64,000 bases of DNA from Anaerocolumna sp. AGMB13025. Lineage in GTDB: Bacteria > Bacillota > Clostridia > Lachnospirales > Lachnospiraceae. How positions within the stretch are numbered: position 1 is the first letter of the stretch; the number at the start of each line of letters is the position of its first letter. The notes under the pieces were generated by a model that was not told the origin of the DNA, did not search any database, and saw nothing but the letters and a program-made list of their open reading frames with translations. This document shows, one piece after another, positions 7,954-17,478 of this stretch. The stretch covers positions 5,192,501 to 5,256,500 of the forward strand of contig NZ_CP121445.1 in assembly GCF_029689925.1 (NCBI RefSeq). Reading direction: 5' to 3'. The position numbers and the translations under genes are program-made.

Positions 7954-8811
7954 ATGAATTATATTGATCTCCACGTCCATTCCAATGCTTCCGACGGAAC
8001 TCTGACACCTGCCGAAGTGGTAAGGCTTGCTGTTAAAAATAAACTTGCTGCTTTTGCCTTAACCGATCACGATACCTTAGCCGGAATTCCCGAGGCAGAA
8101 AAAACCGCCCTTTCTGAAACGGAAAACGGACATCCGATACAGGTCATTCCGGGTACAGAAATTTCAGTAGCATATAAGAAAAAAGACATTCATATCTTAG
8201 GTCTATTTATCAATCCCAAATGTGAAATTCTTACCTCTGCACTGGAGACCGCCAGGATGAAGCGGGAAGAGAGAAATGAAAAAATGACCGCTAATTTAAG
8301 AGCGGCTGGAATTGACATTACCGTAGACAAATTAAAGGAAGAAGAAGGGGAAGCGGTTTTGACCCGTGCCCATTTTGCCAAATTCATGGTAAAGTACGGC
8401 TACTGCAAAACACTGCCTGAGGCTTTCACTAAATATCTAAACAATGATTCCCCTTACTATGTACCCAGAGAATACCTATCCCCAGAAGAAGCAGTTTCTC
8501 TGATTCATACCGGCGGCGGTCTTGCAGTCTTAGCCCATCCCCTGCTCTATAAGTATACCTTAGAAGAAGTAGAACAGTTAACGGCTTATCTGGCCGATTT
8601 CGGACTTGACGGAATGGAAGCCATCTATTCCTCCAATACTGGCTTTGACGAAGGCCGTATGCGGCATTTAGCGAATAAGTACAACCTGGCAATAACGGGA
8701 GGGTCTGATTTTCACGGTGCCAATAAGCCGGATTTAAATATTGGCTCCGGGCGGGGGAATTTAAAAATACCTTATACTATATTAGAAAAACTAAGAGAAC
8801 GATTACCTTGA
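7954..8811 (+). CDS. PHP-domain phosphoesterase
   Basis: A 285-aa polymerase-and-histidinol-phosphatase (PHP) hydrolase. Metal motifs visible: DLHVHSNASDGT at the N-terminus, TDHDT, an interior HIL and LAHP, and GGSDFHG near the C-terminus. Size and motif order match the YciV/RNase AM-like clade, which acts on 3',5'-nucleotide bisphosphates or RNA 5' ends; which substrate applies here is not decided by the sequence. I chose ATG 7954 because homologous PHP proteins begin a few residues before the DLHVHS motif. An in-frame ATG at 7882 would add 24 hydrophobic, unconserved-looking residues and has a ribosome binding site placed too close. Confidence 0.85.
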   Translation: MNYIDLHVHSNASDGTLTPAEVVRLAVKNKLAAFALTDHDTLAGIPEAEKTALSETENGHPIQVIPGTEISVAYKKKDIHILGLFINPKCEILTSALETARMKREERNEKMTANLRAAGIDITVDKLKEEEGEAVLTRAHFAKFMVKYGYCKTLPEAFTKYLNNDSPYYVPREYLSPEEAVSLIHTGGGLAVLAHPLLYKYTLEEVEQLTAYLADFGLDGMEAIYSSNTGFDEGRMRHLANKYNLAITGGSDFHGANKPDLNIGSGRGNLKIPYTILEKLRERLP

Positions 8812-8819
8812 TTGCAAAA

Positions 8820-8889
8820 AAGCCTGTCCAAACACTATCTTTACTGAGTTGATACTCTGAGTTTAGATAGCAAGGTTTGGTACAGGCTT
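8820..8889 (-). terminator. Terminator hairpin between PHP gene and yajC
   Basis: Long stem formed by AAGCCTGTCCAAACACTATCT and its near-complement (8865..8889), about 25-nt loop. In the minus direction the stem is followed by six Ts, so it should end yajC transcription. It lies between convergent genes and may also stop plus-strand readthrough. Confidence 0.8.
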
Positions 8890-8915
8890 AAGTCTTAATT
8901 AATCCAGATTATTCT

Positions 8916-9242
8916 TTATTCTGCTGAACCGGAGTTTGGCTTTTCAACTTCCACTACGGCAGTTTTTTTCATAGGGATACGGCAGTTTTTATTGTTACCA
9001 AATTCTACGATTACTACTTCTTCCATTACATCAATGATTACACCATAAAAACCGCTGGAGGTAAGAACACTGTCACCAGGTGCCAAAGTAGTTAAGAGTG
9101 CTTCCATTGCTCTTTGCTGTTTCTTCTGAGGGCGGATTGCCATAAAGTAAAAGACACCTCCCATAATTGCGATCCAGATTATCATCATACCTAAGGATAA
9201 TCCTCCGGATGGTGCTGCAGCTAAAAATATAGGGTTATTCAT
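8916..9242 (-). CDS. yajC: Preprotein translocase accessory subunit YajC
   Basis: A 108-aa protein with one N-terminal membrane helix (about residues 15-37) followed by IRPQKKQQRAMEALLTTLAPGD and VLTSSGFYG, the hallmark YajC sequence. It associates with SecDF and the SecYEG channel. It sits 74 nt downstream of tgt, the usual bacterial pairing, and has an AGGAGG site before ATG 9242. SecD/SecF are not in the window. Confidence 0.95.
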   Translation of the reverse strand: MNNPIFLAAAPSGGLSLGMMIIWIAIMGGVFYFMAIRPQKKQQRAMEALLTTLAPGDSVLTSSGFYGVIIDVMEEVVIVEFGNNKNCRIPMKKTAVVEVEKPNSGSAE

Positions 9243-9316
9243 AAAATTCCTCCTGTTTATATAATATATTAATTTTAGTGTTATTTCGGATTCCCTTAAC
9301 CTGAAATAACGTATTG

Positions 9317-10450
9317 TTATGCTTCGCCTTCAGCAAAGCCGTCTAACCTTTGTTTTTTATATTCTTTATAACGTTTCTGCTCAATTGCCGTTCTGATTTC
9401 TTCCATCATATTATTGTAAAAATACAGATTATGGGTTACTAACAGCCTTAATCCTAACATTTCTTTTGCTTTTAGTAAATGTCTGATATATGCTCTGCTG
9501 TAATGTCTGCAGGCGGGACACTGGCATCCCTCGTCGATGGGACGACCGTCCAGTTCGTATTTGGCATTGAGTAGATTCATTTTTCCGTGGTTGGTGTAGG
9601 CGTTGCCGTGTCTTCCGTTTCTTGCGGGATATACGCAGTCAAAAAAGTCAACACCCCGTTCTACGGATTCCAAAATATTCTCCGGAGTTCCTACTCCCAT
9701 TAAATAAGTTGGTTTTTCAAGGGGCAAATATGGAACCGTTGCTTCTATGATTCGATACATCTCCTGGTGGGATTCTCCCACCGCCAGTCCGCCTAAGGCG
9801 TAACCGTCCAGATTTAACTCTGATATCCGCTTGGCGTGTTCAATACGAATGTCTTCATAAGTTCCGCCCTGGTTGATTCCAAACAACATCTGATTTTTAT
9901 TAATGGTGTCCTCTAATGAGTTTAATCTTTCCATTTCCCTGATACAGCGCTCCAGCCATCTGGTTGTCCGGTTCACCGAATTCTGCATATAGTCTCTTTC
10001 TGCAGGATGGGGAGGACATTCGTCAAACGCCATAGCTATGGTAGAGGCAAGACCTGACTGAATCTGCATACTTTCCTCGGGACCCATGAATATTTTACGC
10101 CCGTCTACATGGGAGTTAAAATATACACCCTCTTCTTTGATCTTACGAAGACCTGCCAGAGAAAATACCTGAAACCCCCCGGAATCCGTTAATATGGGCT
10201 TGTCCCATACCATAAATTTATGAAGTCCGCCAAGCTTTTTAATTACCTGGTCACCGGGTCTGACATGTAAATGGTAGGTATTAGAAAGTTCCACCTGTGT
10301 CTTGATGCCCTGCAAGTCCATTGTAGATACGGCTCCTTTTATAGCTGCCGCAGTTCCCACATTCATAAACACTGGGGTCTGAATTGTGCCATGGACGGTA
10401 TGAAACTCGCCGCGTTTCGCGTTGCCGTCCCTGCCTAGTAACTTATACAT
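9317..10450 (-). CDS. tgt: tRNA-guanine transglycosylase
   Basis: Exchanges the wobble guanine of GUN-anticodon tRNAs for preQ1 in the queuosine pathway. The 377-aa length is normal. Visible: LTDSGGFQVFSL (substrate pocket aspartate), DFFDCVYPARNGRHG (nucleophilic aspartate and the RNA-contact loop), GGLAVGE, and the zinc site CQCPACRHYSRAY...H near residues 309-340. Transcribed ahead of yajC. The start ATG 10450 gives the expected N-terminus MYKLLGRDGNAKRGEF. Confidence 0.97.
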   Translation of the reverse strand: MYKLLGRDGNAKRGEFHTVHGTIQTPVFMNVGTAAAIKGAVSTMDLQGIKTQVELSNTYHLHVRPGDQVIKKLGGLHKFMVWDKPILTDSGGFQVFSLAGLRKIKEEGVYFNSHVDGRKIFMGPEESMQIQSGLASTIAMAFDECPPHPAERDYMQNSVNRTTRWLERCIREMERLNSLEDTINKNQMLFGINQGGTYEDIRIEHAKRISELNLDGYALGGLAVGESHQEMYRIIEATVPYLPLEKPTYLMGVGTPENILESVERGVDFFDCVYPARNGRHGNAYTNHGKMNLLNAKYELDGRPIDEGCQCPACRHYSRAYIRHLLKAKEMLGLRLLVTHNLYFYNNMMEEIRTAIEQKRYKEYKKQRLDGFAEGEA

Positions 10451-10665
10451 ATATTTCTCCGTTCTAAGTCCATTATAAGATACTGCTTATATTTGCACCA
10501 TCTAACGTTACAAGTATACCTTTATTGGAAGTCTTTTTCAACTAAAATTTTAATATAAGTTGTAAAGATATTATAAATTAAGATATCTTTCGTTCCATAT
10601 ATTGTTGCATTTTCCCAGATTTATTGTTAAAATGTAAATTAATTACTATAAAAAGGAAGATAACC

Positions 10666-13194
10666 ATGTCGATTAAACGAACTTTAAGAATAACTTTAAT
10701 CCTATTCTCTATTGTACCAATTATCCTGGTATCTATACTGGCTTACCATCTTATTGCAGGTCGTCTTATTTCCATTAAAAGAGATAATTTGGAGCAATTG
10801 GCGGTAACCAACAGCAATGGATTAACGGCAATGGTTAAGAATCAATTGACAGAGGTCAATCTCCTCGCTACACAAAATCAGATTTATACCTTAGCTACCT
10901 ATAATGAATCCCATTATCTAAAAACCTCTACTGCTTACAAAGAAGTCTATGAAAAATCCGCTGACTTACTGGTTAAACGTCACTCCTTATACCCTTCCTG
11001 TGCCAGGATCACGGTATATAATTCAAAAGAACAAGTCATAGCCAGCTCAGATCCAAAGATTATAAATAAGGATTACTCAGATAGCGTGACTCTATCCTAT
11101 ATGAAAGCCACCAAAAGTTCCGCCTGTGGGGTCAGTGGATTAATTAAAAATACATATGCTTCTGAAGAAACCAGTAATCTCACCGAAAATTCTTATTGTA
11201 TTGAGATCGGCTGTCCCATACTTCTTGAGAAAGACGGCAGTACTGATATTATTGGCTATATAATCAGCACCATAAGTTTATCGTATTTCAAAGATTTCCT
11301 CAATTCCATTATCATGGGTGAAACCGGCTTTGGGGTGGTGCTTGATAAAAATGGTATTATCATCTATCATCCGGATTCCAAGCTGATTGGAACCAGTATA
11401 GATAATGACAGGCTTGGTTCCCTGGTAAATAACTTTTACACCGGCAAAATCCCGCAAAACGGAGCGTTTCAATATACCTATGAAAAGATTGACAAGCTCT
11501 ACGGTTATAGTGTCATACCAGAGCTGGACTGGGTCCTTTTAGTAAAACAGGATGTTTCCGAAATCATAAATTTAGCTATTATTCTCTTTTATGTTCTTGG
11601 CTGGACAATCTTTATATTAACGGTTATCGTATTTCTTGTCAGCAATAAGTTTGCCAAAAGCTTTACCGATCCCATTATAGAATTAAAAGATACCATGCGG
11701 ACGGCATCGGACGGCAACCTGGAAGTACAGTCTAATTTAAAAGCCAGGAATGAATTAGGCGAACTATCAAGAAGTCTTAATAAAATGCTGCATATCATTA
11801 AAGGCAATTATAATGACCTAACTGCTATGCATGAAGAATTAATCACCAACGAGGATCAGTTAAGAAATAACTATAACCGGATTGAGTATCTGGCATATCA
11901 TGATATCCTCACTAATCTGCCGAATAAACTGGCCTTTACAGACCGGGTCAACAGCACCCTGTCCTTATCCCCTGGCTCCAATAAACTTCATGCTGTCTAT
12001 TTTGTAGACCTGGATAACTTTAAGATTATCAATGATACCCTGGGTCACGATTACGGAGACAATTTACTAGTCCAGACAGCCGAACAGTTATTATCCTTAA
12101 TTACCTCCGAAGATATCTTAGCCCGAGCCGGCGGTGATGAATTTCTCATATTCCGTGAGAATCTGGATATGCAAAAAGATGCAACGGATTTTGCTGCAAG
12201 CGTCATTGAGACCTTTCGCAAACCGTTTAATTTAAGCGGAGAAATCGCTTATGTATCCATGAGTATAGGCGTTGCCATTTATCCGAAGAACGGGACCTCC
12301 ACCAGCTCTCTTATCAAAAATGCCGATATCGCCATGTATAAATCCAAAGATACCGGAAAGAACAAATACACCTTGTTCGATAAGAGCATGGAAGAAGAAC
12401 TGAACCGGAATACGATTATACTTGAAGTATTGCGGGGAGCTATACAGAACAATGAAATATATGTAAAATACCAGCCCCAAATCAATATCACCACGAATAG
12501 GATTATTGGATTTGAAGCGTTAATGCGGATTGAAAGCAGTAAATTAGGTGCAATCTCCCCCTCTGAATTTATTCCCATAGCAGAAGAAAGCGGTCTTATT
12601 GCAGAACTTGGGGAATGGATCCTTCGGGAAGCCTGCAGCTTTAACAAAGGTTTAATCGATTTAGGTTTTCCGCCTTATATTGTTTCTGTTAACATTTCCT
12701 CGGTTCAAATCAACCGTTCTGGATTTATTAGTATGCTCTCTGAGGTCCTGAAAGAAACCGGTCTTCCTCCAAGCTATCTGGAACTTGAGATTACGGAAAG
12801 TACCATTGTCTCCTCCTTAACGGATGCAGCTACATTACTTAACAGCCTGCAAACACTGGGGGTCCGCATATCTCTTGATGACTTTGGAACCGGCTATTCT
12901 TCCTTAAATTATTTAACGAGTATGCCCATTAATACTTTAAAAATTGATAAGTCTTTTGTCGACAATATCAGCCATAACGAAAAAGATTCCTTTATCGCCG
13001 AAGCAATCATACAACTTGCCCACAGCATTGAAGTGGACGTAATCGCGGAAGGAGTCGAATTTGAAGATCAATTAGGTATATTAAAGAACAAGAAATGTGA
13101 TATCATCCAAGGTTACATATATAGTAAACCGCTGCTGCCGTCAAGGCTTCTTGCCATACTTGATTCAAGCGACATTAAAACGCTTTATTCCTGA
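10666..13194 (+). CDS. Membrane sensor GGDEF-EAL cyclic-di-GMP enzyme
   Basis: An 842-aa signalling protein. Order: membrane helix (about residues 9-30), extracellular dCache-like sensor (to about 285), second helix (290-315), HAMP, coiled linker, GGDEF domain (GGDEF at about 489) and EAL domain (FEALMRI at about 614). The GGDEF motif RAGGDEF is intact, but the residue aligning with the inhibitory-site arginine is threonine (TSED), so product inhibition may be absent. The EAL domain keeps EAL, NIS, ELEITES, DDFGTGYSS, KID and AEGVE, so phosphodiesterase activity is likely. Which activity dominates cannot be read from sequence. ATG 10666 is chosen for its GGAAG site; an in-frame ATG at 10624 lacks one. 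Transcribed alone, divergent from tgt. Confidence 0.93.
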   Translation: MSIKRTLRITLILFSIVPIILVSILAYHLIAGRLISIKRDNLEQLAVTNSNGLTAMVKNQLTEVNLLATQNQIYTLATYNESHYLKTSTAYKEVYEKSADLLVKRHSLYPSCARITVYNSKEQVIASSDPKIINKDYSDSVTLSYMKATKSSACGVSGLIKNTYASEETSNLTENSYCIEIGCPILLEKDGSTDIIGYIISTISLSYFKDFLNSIIMGETGFGVVLDKNGIIIYHPDSKLIGTSIDNDRLGSLVNNFYTGKIPQNGAFQYTYEKIDKLYGYSVIPELDWVLLVKQDVSEIINLAIILFYVLGWTIFILTVIVFLVSNKFAKSFTDPIIELKDTMRTASDGNLEVQSNLKARNELGELSRSLNKMLHIIKGNYNDLTAMHEELITNEDQLRNNYNRIEYLAYHDILTNLPNKLAFTDRVNSTLSLSPGSNKLHAVYFVDLDNFKIINDTLGHDYGDNLLVQTAEQLLSLITSEDILARAGGDEFLIFRENLDMQKDATDFAASVIETFRKPFNLSGEIAYVSMSIGVAIYPKNGTSTSSLIKNADIAMYKSKDTGKNKYTLFDKSMEEELNRNTIILEVLRGAIQNNEIYVKYQPQINITTNRIIGFEALMRIESSKLGAISPSEFIPIAEESGLIAELGEWILREACSFNKGLIDLGFPPYIVSVNISSVQINRSGFISMLSEVLKETGLPPSYLELEITESTIVSSLTDAATLLNSLQTLGVRISLDDFGTGYSSLNYLTSMPINTLKIDKSFVDNISHNEKDSFIAEAIIQLAHSIEVDVIAEGVEFEDQLGILKNKKCDIIQGYIYSKPLLPSRLLAILDSSDIKTLYS

Positions 13195-13199
13195 TGATA

Positions 13200-13384
13200 A
13201 ACCTTCAAAACTCTGTATCTTAACAGAGCAAAGAGTCTGGCTCGCCAGACTCTGGCGCGCTGCCACATCAGTGATACCTTCCTCTTTCGCGTCATGCGCA
13301 TCCTGCAGGTCGTGTTTTTATTTTACTGGATAGTTCAAAGAACTTTCCTCGTAAAATAAAAACAGTCAGGCAAGGGATAACCCC
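13200..13384. other. Hairpin cluster between GGDEF-EAL gene and HPr-like gene
   Basis: Three inverted repeats: AGAGTCTGG / CCAGACTCT (13232..13253), GTTTTTATTTTAC / GTAAAATAAAAAC (13314..13363), and GTCAG...AAGGG / CCCTT...CTGAC (13365..13393). The third overlaps the last codons of the minus-strand gene and is followed by TGTTTTTATTTT in that direction, so it is probably its terminator. The first two probably end the plus-strand transcript. Confidence 0.65.
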
Positions 13385-13612
13385 TTATCTGACTGCATAT
13401 TTGCTGATTATATTTTCTAACCCGCCGTTATATCCATTGTAAGCCACATTTAGATTTTTTGAAATATCCAAACTCATAACCCCTAAAAATGACTTGGCAT
13501 CTATTATGACACGGTTATAAAAGATATCAATGTCAAAATCACATTGATTTGCAGTTCCTACAAAATCCATCACTTCTTCCGGTGAGTTCAGTTTTATCTG
13601 TTTCGTTTCCAC
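13385..13612 (-). CDS. HPr-like protein lacking the phospho-histidine
   Basis: A 75-aa protein of the HPr fold. The region DAKSFLGVMSLDI aligns with the regulatory serine-46 site of HPr (usual form DAKSIMGVMSL), so the serine is kept. The N-terminal half, where HPr carries the active histidine in a LHARP-type motif, reads SPEEVMDFVGTANQCDFDID and has no histidine at all. It therefore cannot carry phosphate from Enzyme I in the normal way. It may act like Crh as a regulatory HPr paralogue phosphorylated only by HPr kinase; that is an inference. The ATG at 13612 follows a GAGGAATAAG site. Upstream, TTTACTTG-tg-CAAGTAAA (13652..13669) is a perfect palindrome that could be an operator. Confidence 0.8.
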   Translation of the reverse strand: METKQIKLNSPEEVMDFVGTANQCDFDIDIFYNRVIIDAKSFLGVMSLDISKNLNVAYNGYNGGLENIISKYAVR

Positions 13613-14089
13613 TTCTTATTCCTCCATATTGTGTTGTGCCGGGTTTCACTCTTTACTTGTGCAAGTAAAACAAACCTCAAACGTTATATCATGTTTTTAA
13701 AGATAAGTCAATTTTGCTCGACTTTACAGAAATCTACATTTTTTATTCCTTTTAACCTGAAATAAGAATCCGCATATCTGATTCTTATTTATTTGTGACA
13801 ATAATAGTATGGAACCGTTACTTTATGGATAATCATATCCGCTAACTGTTATCGTATCCATAAAAGATTTTTCTATAACTTTTCTAAAAAGCGTCCAATT
13901 TATTTAGTCACTGTATTTTTAACTCATGTATAATTTATACAATACGCTGTAATTTATATCTGCTATTTGTCTATATCTATTTCTTGCAATCTTGTATTAT
14001 AATGTAGGGAGTGTTGGGATTCCATTCCATTTATTTTATGTGTGAACGAAATCCTTTTTTTCAAAATTTATTAAGGATAAGGTGGTAAT
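13613..14089. other. Divergent intergenic region with hairpins and a palindrome
   Basis: 477 nt between the HPr-like gene and moxR-like gene. Contents: perfect 18-bp palindrome TTTACTTGTGCAAGTAAA (13652..13669); hairpin AATAAGAATC / GATTCTTATT near 13760-13788; hairpin CTTTATGGATA / TATCCATAAAAG near 13820-13866 followed by ATTTTT. A GGATAAGGTGG site precedes the ATG at 14090. I see no ORF. The hairpins belong to neither neighbour's coding end and could bound a small RNA; no support beyond that. Confidence 0.45.
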
Positions 14090-15046
14090 ATGGAAATTAA
14101 GAGATTACAGGAATTGACAGATGGAATCCGAAAAAATGTTGAAAAAGTCATTGTGGGTAAAACCGATATTATTAATCTGATTCTGACCTCCCTTTTAGCA
14201 AACGGTCATGTATTATTAGAAGATGTGCCAGGTACCGGTAAAACGGTACTTGCCAAAGCCCTGGCAAAATCCATTGCTGCTGATTTTAAACGGATTCAAT
14301 TTACACCGGATCTTCTTCCTTCTGATATAACCGGTTTAACTTATTATAATCAGAAGCAGGGTGAATTCACGTTCCGCAGCGGTCCGGTATTTACAAATAT
14401 TTTGCTGGCAGATGAAATCAATCGGGCTACCCCCAGGACCCAGTCGAGCTTACTGGAATGTATGGAGGAAAAACAGATTACGATTGATGGAGAAACCCAT
14501 CTTTTAGAAAAACCTTTTTTTGTCATAGCCACCCAGAATCCCGTGGAAACTGCAGGTACCTTCTTACTGCCGGAAGCTCAGCTGGATCGTTTTTTAATGC
14601 AGCTTGGTATGGGATTACCGGAGTTTAGCGATGAGATTACCATCTTAAACCGATTTATCCAGGACAATCCTTTGGAAGAGCTTACCAGCGTATGTACCAA
14701 GGAGGATTTGCTGTCTATGCAGGAATTAATTAAAACCGTGTACATCCACCCTTCCTTATTGGAATATATGGTATCTATTACCTGCAAAACCAGAACTCAT
14801 AAAAGTCTTGCATTAGGCGTAAGTCCAAGAGGCAGTCTTGGATTTTTAAGGGCGGTACAAGCCTATGCCGCCATCCAGGGGTTAAACTATGTCACCCCGG
14901 AATTTATTAAAAAACTTGCTCCTTATGTTCTATGCCACCGCTTTATTTTAAGGACGGGATTTCAAAAAAGTGCCGGAGCCTATGAGATCCTTAAAGATAT
15001 TCTGTCGGAAGTACCGGTACCTACCGAGGATTTTGCCAGGAGGTAA
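14090..15046 (+). CDS. MoxR-family AAA+ ATPase
   Basis: A 318-aa AAA+ ATPase. Walker A EDVPGTGKTVLAK (about residue 43), Walker B LLADEINRA (about 105), sensor FVIATQNPVE and sensor-2 region SPRGSLGF are intact. MoxR proteins act as chaperones helping assembly or metal insertion of partner proteins, typically beside DUF58 and von Willebrand-type proteins. It is first in a three-gene plus-strand operon; its stop is 3 nt before the DUF58 start. The target is unknown here because no recognised substrate gene is linked. Confidence 0.93.
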   Translation: MEIKRLQELTDGIRKNVEKVIVGKTDIINLILTSLLANGHVLLEDVPGTGKTVLAKALAKSIAADFKRIQFTPDLLPSDITGLTYYNQKQGEFTFRSGPVFTNILLADEINRATPRTQSSLLECMEEKQITIDGETHLLEKPFFVIATQNPVETAGTFLLPEAQLDRFLMQLGMGLPEFSDEITILNRFIQDNPLEELTSVCTKEDLLSMQELIKTVYIHPSLLEYMVSITCKTRTHKSLALGVSPRGSLGFLRAVQAYAAIQGLNYVTPEFIKKLAPYVLCHRFILRTGFQKSAGAYEILKDILSEVPVPTEDFARR

Positions 15047-15049
15047 CTC

Positions 15050-16180
15050 ATGATTTTATTATCAGCCATGTTAGGAGCTTTGCTTTTGTACCTGCTCCAA
15101 AACTATTTCTATCATAAGTACTGGAATAAAAATCTGTCAGTGAAGTTAAGTTTCTCAGAAGAAGCGGCTGTTGAAGGAGAAGAAGTAATCCTTTATGAAA
15201 CCCTTATGAATAAAAAATTACTGCCTCTTCCTATTCTGAAAGTAAAATTTATGACCTCAAAGTATTTAGCTTTTCAAGATATGAATAATTCAAACATAAC
15301 AGATAATTTTTACCGGAACGATTTAATATCCATTATGATGTACCAGAAATTGACCAGATCCCTGACCTTTTTATGCAGTCACCGGGGATACTATAGCATT
15401 CAAAATGCTGATGTTGTTTGTTCTGACCTTTTCCTGACCTTTGAGAAGGTAGCTAACTATGATATGAATCTAAATTTGTATGTTTATCCCGGTCCCGTGG
15501 AGTTAACCAAGTTTGAAACACCTTTTAAGAAAATGCTTGGAACCGTCCTTACCAGGCGCTTTATGAATGAAGACCCTTTTGAATTCCGCAGCATTAGAGA
15601 GTATCAGCCCTATGACAATATAAAATCCGTTAATTGGAAAGCTTCTGCCAAAACCGGTTCCCTTAAGGTCAATGTTAATGATTACACTTCTTCCCAGCAG
15701 GTGAAGCTTTTTATCAATCTGGAAGCGGATTCCATATGGAAACATGAAGATTTAGAGGAGGAAAGTATCCGTATTGCGGCTGCCTTTGCTTTTGCCTTTA
15801 TAAAACAGGGCATTCCCACCTCAATCCATACCAACACCAGGGATATCATTACCGGTGATCTGTTAACGATACCTGCCGGCTCCGGAGCCAGCCATATCAA
15901 AACGATTCAGGAAGCACTTTCAAGAATCGATACCACAAAGGCCTTTCCATCTTTTGTGGCCACTCTCGGGGAAGAATTTCAAACCTCGGGCAGCAGTGAT
16001 TATATTATTCTTATATCCTTCTACCAAAAGGCGGATTTACAGGAGCTGTTATTGCCTTTTATTGAAAATAGAACTGATTTCTCCTGGATTATCCCCACCA
16101 ACCGGGAAGTAACAATAACCACCGGGGATGGATTTGAGCCCTATATTATCCCCTGGGAGGTCAAGGCTTTTTCCTCATAA
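15050..16180 (+). CDS. DUF58 domain membrane-associated protein
   Basis: A 376-aa protein with one N-terminal hydrophobic segment (residues 2-18), a beta-rich middle and the DUF58 signature FRSIREYQPYDNIKSVNW near residue 185, followed by a von Willebrand A-like C-terminal half with acidic and serine-rich turns. The family is the standard MoxR partner and is often linked to cell-envelope or transglutaminase genes. The stop is 22 nt before the next ATG. The exact function is not known. Confidence 0.9.
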   Translation: MILLSAMLGALLLYLLQNYFYHKYWNKNLSVKLSFSEEAAVEGEEVILYETLMNKKLLPLPILKVKFMTSKYLAFQDMNNSNITDNFYRNDLISIMMYQKLTRSLTFLCSHRGYYSIQNADVVCSDLFLTFEKVANYDMNLNLYVYPGPVELTKFETPFKKMLGTVLTRRFMNEDPFEFRSIREYQPYDNIKSVNWKASAKTGSLKVNVNDYTSSQQVKLFINLEADSIWKHEDLEEESIRIAAAFAFAFIKQGIPTSIHTNTRDIITGDLLTIPAGSGASHIKTIQEALSRIDTTKAFPSFVATLGEEFQTSGSSDYIILISFYQKADLQELLLPFIENRTDFSWIIPTNREVTITTGDGFEPYIIPWEVKAFSS

Positions 16181-16201
16181 TTCTGCGAAAGGGATTTGTA
16201 T

Positions 16202-17470
16202 ATGAACAGCAAACGTTATGACTTTATAATTGATATTATAAATACACTGCTTGGCTTTCTGGCTGCTTATCCCCTGCTTGGTATTGCTATTTTGCTTACA
16301 ACAGGCAATACGGGAGCAGTTTTGAACGCTTTTATCCTACTGCCGGCTCCGGTTATTTCTTATCTGATTAGCAGATACCTAAAACATCTCTGGTCTTTTT
16401 TAGCCTTGCATGTTCTTATGATGGCAGCTTATGCTTTTACCACAAGAAATCCTTTTATTCTTACCTTTTATATGATTTTTTTGATTCTTTTATTAATCAT
16501 TGCTTTAAGCAAACGGCTTCAGGAGGAGAAATTCACCAAAACCAATACCTCACCCTACCTGTTATCCACCCTTGCGGCTATGTACTTTGCGAATAATTAT
16601 TTAGGCATAACCGCTTTAAACGGTATGCTGTTACTGTTGGTAATTGTTTTCATCCTATTATATTTTTTTAATATGTATCTGATTAATTTTGAGAGTTTTT
16701 TTAAGAAACACAGCACGATGTCTGATATACCCATAAAGCAGATTAAAAATACCAACCAGCTTTTAATCCTTTCTTTTGGATGTTTCTGTGTTATCATCAT
16801 GGTGTTTTTCACCAGGCTTCCACTAAAAGGACTTTTATCGGCAACCGGCAGTATTCTGCTGGCTATATTAAAATTCATATTTTCCTTATTTCCAGACAGT
16901 AATAAGGAAATTCCCCCTAATGAGAACCATAACCCAGAACAACCCCCTCCCCCTTTGGGACTTTCAGATAACGGGACCCCCTCCCTGATCTTACAATATA
17001 TAGAGAATATTCTTCTGGGTCTTTTCACCGTTGCTATAATAGCCGCTGCCATTGGATTACTTCTATATGGTCTGTATCGGATTTATCAACTTTACTACGG
17101 AAAAAAATATAATGAATTAAAAGATATCACTGAGTTTATTTCTCCATTTGATAAAAAAGAAAGGATGAGAAGAAGACCCCGTACTATTCCAGGCATCCGG
17201 TCCCTTCCTGTCTTCACCAGGTCCAATAAGGATAAGATCAGAAAGCTTTTTTATAAAGCTGTCCTGCTCAGACAAAATAAGGATACCCTAGGAAATAATT
17301 TAACACCCCTTCAATTATCGGAATATGTACTTACTGGTCAGATTGATAAAGCAGAGAAAAAAAAGGAAGTCGTCCAATTAGCCTTATACTATGAAAAAGC
17401 ACGTTATAGCAGGGAGGATTGTAGTAAGGAGGAGGTCATACAGGTAAAAAATCTGCTAAAGAAAACCTAA
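16202..17470 (+). CDS. Polytopic membrane protein with C-terminal DUF4129-like domain
   Basis: A 422-aa protein with about six N-terminal hydrophobic segments (residues 10-170), a proline-rich extracellular linker (NPEQPPPPLG near residue 240), one more membrane helix (about 270-300) and a basic cytoplasmic tail ending in a helical domain that resembles DUF4129 (YKAVLLRQNKDTLG, LTPLQLSEYV). In homologous operons this position is held by a transglutaminase-core protein with the same tail; I do not see the Cys-His-Asp core, so the catalytic domain appears to be absent. ATG 16202 is supported by an AAAGGG site 8 nt upstream; an in-frame TTG at 16196 is too close to it. Confidence 0.75.
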   Translation: MNSKRYDFIIDIINTLLGFLAAYPLLGIAILLTTGNTGAVLNAFILLPAPVISYLISRYLKHLWSFLALHVLMMAAYAFTTRNPFILTFYMIFLILLLIIALSKRLQEEKFTKTNTSPYLLSTLAAMYFANNYLGITALNGMLLLLVIVFILLYFFNMYLINFESFFKKHSTMSDIPIKQIKNTNQLLILSFGCFCVIIMVFFTRLPLKGLLSATGSILLAILKFIFSLFPDSNKEIPPNENHNPEQPPPPLGLSDNGTPSLILQYIENILLGLFTVAIIAAAIGLLLYGLYRIYQLYYGKKYNELKDITEFISPFDKKERMRRRPRTIPGIRSLPVFTRSNKDKIRKLFYKAVLLRQNKDTLGNNLTPLQLSEYVLTGQIDKAEKKKEVVQLALYYEKARYSREDCSKEEVIQVKNLLKKT

Positions 17471-17478
17471 AAGGAACC

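Noticed and set aside
16597..17052. 151-aa minus-strand ORF inside the DUF4129-like gene
   Set aside because: Shadow frame in a membrane-protein gene; no ribosome site and no recognisable features.
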